From NCBI RefSeq assembly GCF_019097595.1, contig NC_080726.1, positions 10,328,205 to 10,392,204 on the forward strand: a stretch of 64,000 nt of DNA. Direction: 5' to 3'. Below are positions 21,750 through 34,434 of this stretch, piece after piece. Position numbers and translations under genes: made by a program. Numbering within the stretch: position 1 is the stretch's first letter; each line of letters opens with the position of its first letter. The stretch comes from Hemibagrus wyckioides. Its lineage: Eukaryota > Chordata > Actinopteri > Siluriformes > Bagridae. Under the pieces are notes generated by a model that worked only from the letters and a program-made list of their open reading frames with translations, did not search any database and was not told the origin of the DNA.

Positions 21750-24380
21750 AGCAATGTTTCCATTTCTCTCTTCTTCTTATACTTAGTGTGGCTATAAAAT
21801 ACATGTTACATTGCCTGGTTTGGCTTATGCGACAGCACTTAGCTGAAAATTATACCTGTCTTGGATTTCTTTTCTGAGTACATTTATTAATGCATGTGTT
21901 TAAATATAAGAAGTGTTTAAATATTAATTAGCTTTTTTCCTTTTTCCTCTGGTAAGCTTTGTTACCATAAATGGATAATAGTGCTTTTTTTATTGAAGAA
22001 TTGTGGACTGTTTTCTTAGTGACTGCTGTTTGCTTGAGTGCCTAATTCACCAGACATTACTGTAAAGACTTTCTGTAAATCACTTTGTGTAGTTTAGTTT
22101 CCCTTAACATTAGGAGACCAGTCTAACTGACTATTTTTAGCGGCTTGTGGCATTACAGTGTAGTGGAGTTATGCAGACATGATTAAACCAAGGGGGGTAG
22201 AAACTTCATGGAGCTTGCTGTTTACCCTCTGCTTCTTTCCATTAGCACTTATCTCACTCTCTATTGAGTGCAGTTTTCTCTTCTCATTACTAGTATCCCC
22301 CAACAGCTCCACACGGACGAGAGCAATTTAAATCTCCACAAGCCTTCATGGTATTTCATCAGGTCAGGCTTTTACACCGCAAAAAATCTGGAATCTCAAT
22401 TAATGTTAGTACTCAGTGTTTCAAAAAGACATTGTGTAGTGGGTGTTACAATGTTCCTGTCTTGGCAGCTGTGATGGAGTGAAGGAGAAGGAGAAAGCAT
22501 ATAAGTAGGAAATGTTAATGGAAAATAAATGATTGAGGGGTAGAAACAGTATGTTGTTGGCTTTGTCTTTGAACTGCTTTAGGGAAAATAGTGAGCTACT
22601 CAGATTCTCAATAGATAGTTGGATAATGTGGAGTTGATCTATTTGCATATACAAGGGAATATCCATCTATTAAGCTCTAAGGAAAAAGTGAGAACCTGAA
22701 GTCCAAAACAAAGCAATGTTTGGATGTGTTGCCATGGAAAGGTTGGTTTTAAATTTGTAGGTTCCAGTCCTGCTTCAATTTTTTTTCCACACCATAGTGC
22801 TTTCATTTCAGACCTTAGTGCATTGCTTCATGCCTATTACAAAACTTTTACAATTGTGATATGGTACAGAGAAAGGCAACTTCTTGGCAATAGGTTGAGT
22901 GGTTTGTTTATTGCAGATGGTCCTCTCCCTGAAGGATTCCTTTTTTTGTGTGTGTATTGTGAAAAAGAACATATTTATCATTGCTGGGTATGTAAAGCAT
23001 GTGTGACAGATCCTGAGGAGAGCCTGGATTCTGGTTAGGAAAGATATTTCATATATGGTGGGCCAGTGGAATTTGTTTCCTGTGTTGTCCAGAAAAGCCA
23101 GATATGCAGTTTTTGTGCTCATTTACTTGATAACATGTATTGTCCCCTCTAAAACATCTCTACTAGCAGTTAAACCCGGGAAGACATAGGCTGCAAACAT
23201 TTAGGCTGTGGAGAACCAATTTCTGTTATGGAGGAAGACTGATAAAGCATCTGTTCCTGTCACGAGAGAATTATGGGTTCACAGTTTAAATGCTGATGGT
23301 GAAAAATGTGTTTATTGAGATTTGCAGAGGGAAGGCAACTTTCCAAAAACTCATAAGGTTTCTACAAAACTTTTTGAAAAATATATGGACAACTAAAAGT
23401 TGCCACACTTTTGTTGGATTTTGGACTAAACAGAGGGTCGTTAATTATAAAACTTCAACTCACAGTGCTTAAAAAAGGCATTTTCTTATGTGCAGTTGGT
23501 CAACAACATATGGACCACTTTTATTTACTCCAATGGCTAAACAGAAGAATAGAGCATTTCTGAATAGATCCTTTTCTTTTAATGGCATGCAAATAGATTC
23601 ACAACATATGAATGTGTAATATCAGACACAATTTCATTGTTTGAAATGGTGCACATGTTTCACTACTCACTTGTTAAATTGCTGAATAATGTTACTGTAA
23701 TCACTGCTATATCAAATATGTAATAAAGAAAACATTAACTCTGCAAATTTCATCTACGCTGGACCTCCATGTTTTATTTACTAGATAGGTAAACAGATTA
23801 TAATGTAACATTATTTGTAATAAAAAAAAGGATATTTTTGGATATGTATCAGGAAGATACCATTGATCTGGATCTCTAAAAACTAAGAATAACTAAGAAT
23901 AAAGGTGCAGTCATTAAATCACATTGGCATGCATTAAAAAATTTGGCAGTATGCACCACATGCTGCAAGACACAATTTAGTCGATATCTGAAAATAAGGG
24001 ATTGGATGATATATCATATTGTGAAGGCATTACTGACCTGTCAGATATACAGCATGTTTCTCCTTTATCCCTACTTTTTTATTGTAAGAAATTGGAGCCA
24101 GGGTCAGTAGGATGAGTTTCTTTATTAAAACTCATGTTGTGATCCATTCCCTGAGTCATAACACAGGCAGACATCATAAACAGAGAATACAATTTTATAA
24201 TCCAAAAACATGGGCACAAATGTCTGGACACAACAGAATCAGAAACTAGAAGAAGCTAAAAAAGAAAGTAGGAATATCGGACTTTTGGAGAACAAGAGAA
24301 TCTGGAAAACGCATATAAACACTGGAGAACATATGGTAGAAATGTTGCATATAACATGAACACATATAATAAACATATAC
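21750..24380. other. Probable first intron or upstream flank of sgcg, no gene recognised
   Basis: The stretch is AT-rich with short open frames only (longest about 104 codons, on both strands at 22.7-23.1 kb, overlapping each other). None carries a recognisable motif. No repeat family was identified with confidence. Confidence 0.4.
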
Positions 24381-24384
24381 ATGC

Positions 24385-24692
24385 ATGACCAGTCAAAAGT
24401 TTAAACACACTACACTGATGATATTTTGTTAATACACACAGTTTATATCCAGTGCAATTACTTATTCAAACAAGTAATTTTCATAATATAACTTAGGGGA
24501 ATTTATAGCTCAGCCTATCTGGGGAAGTTTAAGACAAAAGAAGAAAAGAGAAAGCCTAAGCAAAGTGTACACAAAGCTTCACCAGGAGTATTGTTAAGAA
24601 TTAAAAATATGAAACAGAATTGATTTAACATTTCCATATGTGATATTTAGTGTATGAGCAAGTGTGCCCAATTTTTGTTGACTGGTAGTATG
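24385..24692. mobile_element. Tc1/mariner-type MITE
   Basis: The left end 'gaccagtcaaaagtttaaac' and the right end 'aatttttgttgactggtagt' are roughly inverted and resemble the terminal repeats of a Tc1-like family ('cagtcaaaagtttggacaca'). About 300 bp lie between them with no open frame. Confidence 0.55.
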
Positions 24693-24699
24693 TGTATAG

Positions 24700-25445
24700 G
24701 AAAACATATCCTCCAAAAGTATTGGAATGGCAAGGCCAGTTCTTTTGTTTTTGTTAACCATTGAAAACATTTGAGATCACAGAATGTATATTTTAAAAAA
24801 AGATATACAATTGATCACAATTTCAGCTTTCATTTGCTGATATTTACATCTAGATGTGTCAAGATTTATTTGACATAAAAAAGATGTATGTGATTTGGCA
24901 CCTTTGGTGACAAACCACCCCATTTTAAAGTGAGCAAAAATATATGAACCGATAATCTTAAAGAAATTAAATGGAATAACACTTCATATTTGCTTGCCAA
25001 AGTTAATATCCAGCCAATGCTGCATCAAGCTGGCAACTCACTGATATTAATAACTGTGCGTTCTTCTTTTTGATGCTTTTCCAGCCTTGTAGCACAGCTT
25101 CTTTAAGTTGTTTTGGGTGGTTTTTCCCTTAAGGTTCCTCTTCAGGAGGTGAAATGCTGCTCGGTTGGCCTAAGGTCTGGTGATTGTCAACCAGTCTAAA
25201 ACCTTTCACCTTTTCCACCTGTTGAAGTTGTTCTATGATACTGTCTTGCTGCATGATAAAGTTTCTCCTAATTAGATTAGATGCATATCTCTCTAAATTG
25301 GCATAGAGAACCTTTCTGTAGACTTGTAAATTCAGTGAGTTATATCATTAATAAATAAGTTACATCATCAATAAAGATAAGTGAGCAGCCATGCAAGCCC
25401 AAGTTATAACACCACCCTCACTGTGCAAGGTCAAAATGATTAATT
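24700..25445. mobile_element. Decayed DNA-transposon-like repeat
   Basis: The order of the blocks 'ctccaaaagtattggaatgg', 'ttgtagcacagcttctttaa', 'tcttcaggaggtgaaatgct', 'tcttgctgcatgataaagtt' and 'cagccatgcaagcccaagtt' matches a repeat I know from many fish genomes. It is heavily mutated and noncoding. I am not certain of the superfamily. Confidence 0.5.
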
Positions 25446-26270
25446 TATAGAAGCAAAAACACAGACACATATTTTGAAAAATAGAGTAAATCCAGAAACC
25501 TTAAGGGTTATCTGGGATATCCCTCTGGGGGAACTCTAAAAAGTTCTACGAGCTGTCGAACCATTATAAACTATATGCCCCCAGTATTTGATGGATAAAA
25601 TGGCTTCTTCAGGTATGACAGCTAAATAAAATTCTTCCAAATAGCTTCTTGTACAAGTGCTGCCATGCTCCTGGCAACCTACCTTTCTTTAGAGATTTAT
25701 TTCAAATTTTAAAATATATCATCCTAAGTAGCCCTTGGAGACATCTAATTAGTAGAACAAGTTGTATTAGAGTAAGAGTGGAAGTATGTCTGGAGAATAA
25801 TTATAATTCTTTAGGGCCATTCTTCTGAACTTATATATCTGAACTCTATAACAGAATGTAAAGAATAAAAAAATATCTGGGGGCATGCTGTTTTTGGAAA
25901 ATGTTATGAGATGACCCAAGGAGACATGGATTTCTTTATAGCACATCATGAGGTTTTAATTCCTCTTACAATACAGTAATATGCCATCAATACCATGTTG
26001 TATATTTCATCTGTAGAGAGACAACTAAAAGCTTTCTGTCCTGAAGACTTTATCATGTTGGAATAATTAAAGGAATGGCTTTGACTCTGACTGGAAGCTA
26101 GGAATTCGAGTGATGCAGCTGAGGCTGAGGAACTGTCAGGACCAGAATTCAAATATAAACACATATAGAGTTACAGACATGGATATTTCGAGCTCTACCA
26201 GCTACCAGCTACAGATACTTGCACTATACACAAATACACTAATTTTTCTTACATTAATGATCCTCTGCAG

Positions 26271-29200
26271 ATGGTCCGTGAACAATACGTCAGCACTACA
26301 GATGAATCTGGTGTGCCAAGGCCAGTTACTGACTCCATTTATAAGATTGGCATTTATGGATGGAGGAAGCGTTGCCTTTATCTGTTTGTCCTGCTTCTCA
26401 TCATCATCTTGGTGGTGAATTTTGGCCTCACAATATGGATCCTGAGGGTGATGTGGTTCAATACAGTAAGATGTTTTTCTCTTTCCTTATATATAATATG
26501 CCTTTCATATCACACTATAAGCAAAGAAAACCTCATCTAGAAACAGTATGAGATGTAATTTTATGATTTTCAGGAAGGCATGGGATACCTCCAGGTGAAA
26601 GAAGATGGGGTGAGATTGGAGGGAGAGTCTGAGTTTCTTTTTCCACTTTATGCTCAAGAGATTGACTCCAGAGAGGTATCATTAGACTTCTCCCTGCATG
26701 TGTTTTTAAAAATGTGCTTGACGACTTTATAACCTAATTAGAAACTTATGTAAGACAGGTCTTTAAATTTATGGCTGTAACAGGAAATAGCCATGTTAAA
26801 TATTCATAGTTCGTTAGTCCAAGAGGTGTTTTCAAGAGATTACGGTTGTGTTTAATGGGTCCGGACATTTACAGCTGATAGGTTCTCTTAAAGAATGTGA
26901 TTTTGGGTGAAGGTCCCAAAAGTGTCAAGGTGGAACTCTCCAGAGACTTTTCATGAACAGAAAGTGGTATATATGGCATATGGGGGCAATTCTTTAAACA
27001 GAAAGGGGATTATGTACATAATTTAATCTCACCTCTTTCTCTCTCTGCTCATATCACTGCTTTTAGAAAAGGGTTTATGGCTTGTAGCAGCTGGGAGCAT
27101 TTATTGTTTGTTCCTGTGGCTAAAAGGCTACGGTTTCAGCATGTTCTGTTTATCTTTGAGCACACACTTAATTAAAATTGGAGAGTTTGCCCTTTGGGAA
27201 ACCAAACAGCCTCACAACTATCAATGAAATTAAAACTGTTCCAATTACTCGAATTATATGAATGCGTTTGTTAATTCATGAATGCAAATAATTCACTTTG
27301 TTTAACTGCGTTGCTGTAATGAAATTCCTCTTAGCAGTGCAGGAACTTAATTCACCTCATCAAATTTATGTCAGTTACTATAATTATAACTGATGCTATT
27401 TTACTTTAATTTTCCTTCAGGATTCAGCTCTACTGGTGCACTCTGGTGATAATGTGACTCTCAATGCACGCAATGAAAATGGAGATGTAACTGGAAGTGT
27501 GTCTGTAGGTATGAAAGTCTCTTAAATTTATTGGCCTACTGTTTTTTTGTGTTTCGTGTTCTTTATATACTTTTTGTCACCTACTGTATATTTGGTCAAT
27601 TTTTCAGACTGTTAGCTGAGTGCTGAATAACAATACATTAATACAATGAGGCACAAATTTAAATAATTATATTATTAAATTATAATAATGAATTGTGATT
27701 TGTAGTAGACAGTGTTAATAAATTGAAAATGTATTATTTCTTAAGTTTATGAAGCTCAAGATTTATGCTTTTCTTATACTACTGATAAAAAGACAAATCC
27801 ATGCACCAATACAGTGTAATTTTCACTCTTGCATGTACAAATAATGGGTGTGGTTTTCCTCTCAGGTCCAGGACAAGCCAAGGCCTTTGGGCAACATTTT
27901 ACAATCAGCTCAAATGACAAGACTCTGTTTTATGCTGATGAAAAGGAAGCGGTTGTGGGAACAGGGAAACTCAGAGTTACAGGTACTTTTATTCATTTTA
28001 ACCAGGCAGAAATTTGAAGGCATGCACTGTTAGACATGAATCTATCTATATGTGGTAACTTGTACCCACCATCCATCATCATCATCATCATCAGGTTTAC
28101 ATATCAGAGTCAGCACTGCTAACACAAAAAGGCCCAAATCATCCATTATATTAACTAGTGACAACATTATACATTAAATCACATATTAGCCAAGGCATGA
28201 ACTGCTGTTGTGCTGCCAGTATATCCCGAAATCCTTTGGTACTTATCTGAAAATGTTATGATGTTATATCACATGAATACAAATATAAATTGCTAATTTC
28301 TGGCAATGATCTTGTTGTTTTTATGGCTTTGACACAGTCCCTAGATAACATTTCTAGCTTCTGTTCTTGGGAAAACTGTATATGCAGCACTACACTATAT
28401 GCAGCACTACATCATTTATTTGCCTCTTAAAACATGTCACATTTATTCATAGATTTTTACATTTACCAAATGCCCTCTTCACTACCCTCTCACATACTTC
28501 GGTTTCAGTTGTAATTTGGTGTAACACAAGGGATTTTGTAGTGCATTTTATTCTGGAGAGTTCTGGTGAAAGAAAAATAGTCTGTAAATCATATGAATAA
28601 AATGAAAATATTTATAATAGGTATCTTAAATTCTAATCCAGTGACAATCAAAAAGTTTCAGTTTTAGCTTTTATTGTGGTGACTCCCTTTTATATACTAC
28701 ATATCTTTGCGTTTAATTATAACTGTTGTTTCATTAATTGCATTTATTTTGATAGTCTTATTGTAATGCACACGTTCAGTTCTTCTGTTCTCCTTGACAG
28801 CCTCCTCTCAGGAACCCTTACTGTGCAACATAATTAGTGGAAGGTGGCTCAGACAGCCTTATAATTATGAGGTCACACTTTACAGTTCTAGCTCTTGACT
28901 GACATGATAAGTTGCTGAAAGAAAGATGGCACCCAGCTGATATATAGCTAGATAACCACCGATAGCCATAATGTATTATACTCACAATCATGTACTGTCC
29001 TCATGTGCTAATCCAAAGTGGTCATGTTAAGGCAGACTGTTCAGCACATATAAAGAAAAGTAGTTCCACTGAGCTGTTTTGTTTTTCTTTCCTGGCTTCC
29101 ATCAGTCAAGTTCAAATACTAAATAAGCCAGTCCTAAGGCTTCAGGCTTTAACACTATCCATCTTATATTTCATGACACACTGTTACACCAGATTGTATA

Positions 29201-31594
29201 TCAATATCGTATTACCATCCAAACAGCCCTGAGCTAGTTAGCCTTTTATTCTTACTACGTTACTTAAATAGCAGAAGAAAGCCCTAAGCATGCTCATGAT
29301 TCTAAGCAGGCAGGCACCACCCAGGTTTCATCAATCACATGTTATTAGATACCAATGCAATTTACCCCATAAGTGATACTAGAGGACACAGTGGTTTGGT
29401 GCTTAAGTGCCAAGCTCTTAAAAAAAAAAACCCATTAAACTGTCAGTGAGGAAAGATTGTGATCCTAAACACTCACACAGACCTAATAGTAATAATAATC
29501 TTTATTATATAAATAACTTTTATTCAACATGTTTTACATTCATTCATCTTCAGTAAAGAGCTATATCCTGGTCAGGGTCATGGTGATGTCAGAGCCCTGG
29601 GAAAACTGGATATGATGCAAGAATACACCCTGGACACCATGTGCACAAACTCTGACACACTCATTCACACCTCAGGGCTATTTCGAGTCCACTCCACCTT
29701 CAAACATATACCACCGCCCATCTCCAGGGCTCTTAGATCCTAAGATAAGGGTACTGTCTGTACAGAGTTTCAAAATTGTTTAAAAATGTAAATATTTTTG
29801 ACCAATAAAGTCACTACAAATCTATGAAAATTTACGGAATCATATATGAACTTCTGTGTTCAGTCCCAACTTATTATTCAGTTATATGTTCTAAATACAC
29901 TGTTTTTGTTATTTAGGCCCTCAAGGTGCACTTTTTGAGCACTCCGTTCAGACGCCATTGGTCAAAGCAGAGCCTCTGAGAGACCTTAGGTGAGTGTGTG
30001 ACAACTGACTGAAAAAGCAAATATTAAGTTTAAGAATATCTCTTGAAAGTAGGAGAAATGTAAAATGAATGTTTGCTAGTTTTGCAAGTAAAAGTAGCCG
30101 GGCTTCAGAACGGGTTTACTTTATTTGGGGTTTCGAGGAGGGTTATAGTTATTTGTGGTAGATGATGACTAAGAGCTTTCATGAGTCATCTGGAAGTGAT
30201 CTAAACTGAAGGAAACATTTTCTTTTTCCATAAAGCTAAGTGCATTAATAAAGGCTAGCTAATGAGGATTGTTATGAATGATTTTAATATGGCAGTCTAG
30301 TCATCAGTTTTATCATGTTTGTACTTTTAGATTCTTGAAATGCAATATTTATATATTTACGTTATAGCTCTCTAGCTGCCATGAATAGCTTGCTGATGTA
30401 AGGCATGTTCTTGCTGTGTATTCTTTGATTTGATGCCACCTTGTGTTTGGAACTTGCATTAATATTTCCTCTAATGTCTGCTGTTTTTCTAAGGTTGGAG
30501 TCTCCAACCCGGTTTTTGAGCATGGAAGCTCCCAAAGGAGTCCACATCAAAGCTTTGGCTGGGAATATAGATGCTGAATCAAGTCTGGATGTTATTTTGC
30601 ACTCAACTGAGGGTCTTGTAAGTGCACAGCCACAACACTCATGCAGTTTTGAAACATATCAGTTAATCTAACATTAAATAACTGAAATAATTTGTCATTG
30701 ATTTAATGAGCACAGTCTGATTGTGTAACACTCTCAGCTTCAGGGGTCTTGTCTCAATCATTTCTTTTTAATTGTACTTTTATATGTGGCAATAAAAAAG
30801 GACTATCAATAGTAGCATCAAATTATAAGTTGACCTAATCGGGGTCCAAAAGACTGAGAAAACTAGTGAAAATGCTTCTATTTTAAATATTTAATACATT
30901 AATTTTTGTTACAGATTATATTATGTACAACAACCTGATTGAAAAGTAGAATCTTTGAAATATTTATATGCATTTATAAATGAGATTCTGAGTATTTGGT
31001 TTGTCCATTTTTTTCTTTTTACTTTAATGACAGTGTACACTCCATCTGGCATGGACTCCACAAAATCTTATGATCCATTTTAGATCAAATCCATCAGTGT
31101 GGTCTGAACGCATGCTTTAGTAGAAGAGACTATGCATAAGGAAATTTTTTTTGTAACAAAGCAGTTTACATAGTCAACACAACAAATTTATTTACATTGA
31201 AATAGAGACCTAAAAATAATGCAGTATATTGAATATTAAAAATTCAAATCTTGAATGATTTACTTTCTGTTTTAAATATTTCCATATTGTAAAACCTCTT
31301 TATTTCTAACATAAAATTAAAAAGAAACATTCAGCCTAGTTTCAGACTGTTTGACCATGCTGTTTATCCGAGATTTTTGTAGATATGGAAAAAATTCAAA
31401 TCATCATACATTCATATTTTCCTTAGCTGGTTTTAGATGCTGAGACCATTCGTCTTCCAAAGTTACCCGTGGGTGAAGCAGGACCTCCAGGTGACTCTCA
31501 TGGGATGTTTGAAGTGTGTGTGTGTCCCAGTGGCAAGCTGTTCCTCTCCAGAGCCGCTGTCTCCTCTACCTGCAGTGACAGCCAAGAATGCTGA
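26271..31594 (+). CDS. sgcg: Gamma-sarcoglycan
   Basis: Seven coding exons: 26271-26465, 26574-26675, 27421-27508, 27866-27982, 29917-29989, 30494-30617 and 31427-31594. GT/AG borders and phases agree; total 867 nt, 288 aa (human 291, as recalled). The start MVREQY matches the family, and the ATG is the first three bases after a CTGCAG acceptor. Seen: a short cytosolic N-terminus with [12 protein letters not shown], one membrane segment at about residues 35-58 (type II topology), [19 protein letters not shown] beta repeats in the ectodomain, an N-glycosylation sequon at N110 (NVT), [15 protein letters not shown], and a C-terminal Cys cluster (CVCP...TC...C) shared by gamma- and delta-sarcoglycan. 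It acts in the dystrophin-associated sarcoglycan complex at the muscle sarcolemma. Delta- and zeta-sarcoglycan are paralogues; MVREQY and synteny with sacs favour gamma. Confidence 0.97.
29540..29720 (-). repeat. Copy of a fish interspersed repeat in sgcg intron 4
   Basis: 'ttcatcttcagtaaagagct', 'atcctggtcagggtcatggt', 'agaatacaccctggacacca' and 'cacactcattcacacctcag' mark it. Same family as 20636-20850. Confidence 0.6.
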
Positions 31595-34434
31595 AGTCCA
31601 CAGCATCTGTAGACTGATATTCACATAATAATGATTCGTTGAAGTGCTCCTGCTGAATCTCCTGCAGAGATCTCTTGTTGCAGAATTCTCAGATGGAGTG
31701 CAAAAGCACAATTTTGCTACTACGGTGACTTCACAAAAAACGAGAGGAAGCACATCGTTCTCAGGTGGTGAGAGTTTCAGCCTGAGTACTTTATGTACCT
31801 GGAATACATCTATTTCAGGGTCACCAATATTTGTATAAATACCACCGGTTATGAGCAGTAATTCTCTTTTACTTTTATTGCTTTTTTTTTTTCTCTTTTA
31901 CCAAACGAGGCTGGGCAAAAAGGGGCTGGTCACCAGCGTACATCCTATGCAATATGATTTTATAGTGCAATACGCAAAACTTGTGCAGAAAATACGATTA
32001 CTCTTAAAGGAAGTACAACAGCAAGATTAATGTTTTGTATGTCCACAAACAGTGAATCTCTCCAGCTTGCTTTTTTGAAGGTGCGGTATACAATTAGGTT
32101 TCATAATATGGGACTAATGCAATATATCACATAAGTCTAATTCCCAATGATGATTTTACAATGAAATTATTTGAGTAGTATTAAGATTTAAATAAAGTAA
32201 TATCAATACAATTGTTTTTGCAAAAATGAAGATGGTCCAAGTAAATCCAGCCACAATATTTTGGTTAATTGATCGACTAGTCTTGGATATGTTCTTGGGA
32301 GGGGTTTTTTGGTTGTCATTTTAGTACAAAAAACAATGTGTGATGGGTTTCTTTTTGTGTTAATAAAGTGATCTTTATCCTGGATGATTCAGACTGCCAG
32401 TGGCTATACATTGTCAATTATTATTACTTGTAAAATGCACAGATTTGGGACAAATGGCATTATTTTCTACACAGGTAATTGACTGTATGCATTATTTGAA
32501 ATAATTTTACTATATACATTATTTGAAGTCATTTTTAGTTAAACTAACATGCTTCCTACCTCTTTATATGGAGATATAATCCCTTCATATTACATTGAAA
32601 AAAGTGCATAATAATGTAGGTTTACATTCTACATCACAGTTTCTTATTATATCTGTTGAATGGCATTGAGAAAAACTTGACTGGGAGAACCATTTGGCTA
32701 GTAAAGCTGACAGAATGAAAACTTTAAGCCTAATATACTTGTCAAATGGCTTGTTTCAGAGATATAAAAAACAAAGTTACCAGGCCTACTGCATGACAGC
32801 AGACACACGTGGGGTGGTCTGGAAATTTATTAGCTGTATGGCACTGTTAACAAGATGACACTGTTAACAAGACACTGTATTTCAGAATATACATTGAGAG
32901 AGCTAAAATCAGTGGTCTCTGTGATTGATTACAAACATACAAAGCTACAGTAAGGCATGAAATAGGTATGAAAGTAAGAAATACAGACAGGACATCAACA
33001 AAATGCATGTGAATCCTTATCCAGTGTTTTAGCTGCTGTGGTCTTTCATGAAACACACAGATTACACAAATTTGCAATTGGTTGTTTCACAGTGAATGGG
33101 AGAAAAAAAAAAGACCAAGAATATAGTCAACAGAGTATCGAAAAGAAAGCAGTAATTCTACAATCCTGTACCAACCTCCATCTCTGATTTTAAAGTGCAT
33201 ATTACTAACCTCATACGTGTTGCCATTTGTAACAAGCACAGGGGGGTTTAATGGAAAGCAGATCTTTCAATCATAACAGACTTGTCCTTGGTAGCAAATA
33301 CAATTTACTTTAAGCAGTTTTACACCATGCAATCATATACTCTTACTATGTACTAGCTAGCAAAGTAAAGTAACAGTCAATAATAGCTGGAGTAGTAGGC
33401 TGCACTAAACCCAAGTATGTACTAAAGTAAATCTTGTTTTTACAGTAAAGAGTAATAATTCTTCCTTTGTGTATTTATGAACCGCTTTGGCCAAATAATT
33501 TTTCACTGTTAAACAAAACAAAACAAAACAAAACAAAAAACACATGAGATCACTAATGAAGTTTGAGAAAGACATGTTGAAAAATGAGAAAGTATTGGAA
33601 TGCAGTAATCTTTTGAGAATAGCATGACGCAACTCTGGATTATAAAAGGAAATGTGGCCCTACAAGAAGGGGACTGAGTCTGGTTAAAACACAATGTTTG
33701 GTGTAATTTTAGATTACACCAAACTAGATTAACTAGATTAACTGTCTATTCAGAAATTCGTATATAATCATTTTTATGCACAATATGGTCATTTCTATAT
33801 TGAATTCAAAATGCTACAAGATATAGGTATACATCCCCCAGAGTTCACAGGACAATTAGGCCAGTTTTTGCATTTTTAATGTAACACTGTTAAATTCACA
33901 ACACTCCATGTCTAAGTCTCCGCTCAACTATTTATTTATTTATTATATTTGCCCAAATTTCAGCAATCTCACAAGCGTTCCTTACTCAAAAGTGCTGTGC
34001 AAATGCATGCAAATTACAGGACATTACAGTCAAATGGATGACTGTGGCAAGAAAAATACTTTTATATAAAACATGAAGTAAAAAAGCAGCATTTTCTTGT
34101 TCATTCTGTACATAAGATAAACACAAACGTTATAGTAAAAAGAAAAATATTGCTATGCCATTTAGCGTTATGTACACTTGCATGTCAAAAATTTTCACAC
34201 TACAAAGTAAGTCAGAAAAACAGAAAGATTTTCAGGCTCAGGCATCTGTCTGGACATTTACAAGCAAACATATGCAATAAGCATGAGGATTTAGCACCAT
34301 TAATGGTACTGTGCATAACTGTTAGATGACTTTTGCTTGAAATAAGCAAAAGCAAATCCATTCATACTTATTGCACAAGGCCACCATTTATGTTGTGTTT
34401 CTTGATGTAAAAACCAGTTAATTTTTCTGATGCG
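31595..34434. other. 3' flanks of the convergent sgcg and sacs genes
   Basis: Plus-strand AATAAA at 32191-32196 and 32362-32367 could end sgcg mRNA. On the minus strand, AATAAA arises from overlapping TTTATT at 33931-33944, about 500 nt past the sacs stop, and could end sacs mRNA. A (CAAAA)n run lies at 33511-33535. Short open frames between 32.8 and 33.7 kb have no recognisable content. Confidence 0.45.

Noticed and set aside
22724..23122. Overlapping 104-codon frames on both strands
   Set aside because: No motif, no splice context, AT-rich composition like the neighbouring noncoding DNA.
30900..31160. Possible Tc1 relic in sgcg intron 6 ('ggcatggactcc')
   Set aside because: Only a short resemblance; no terminal repeat or transposase segment could be supported.
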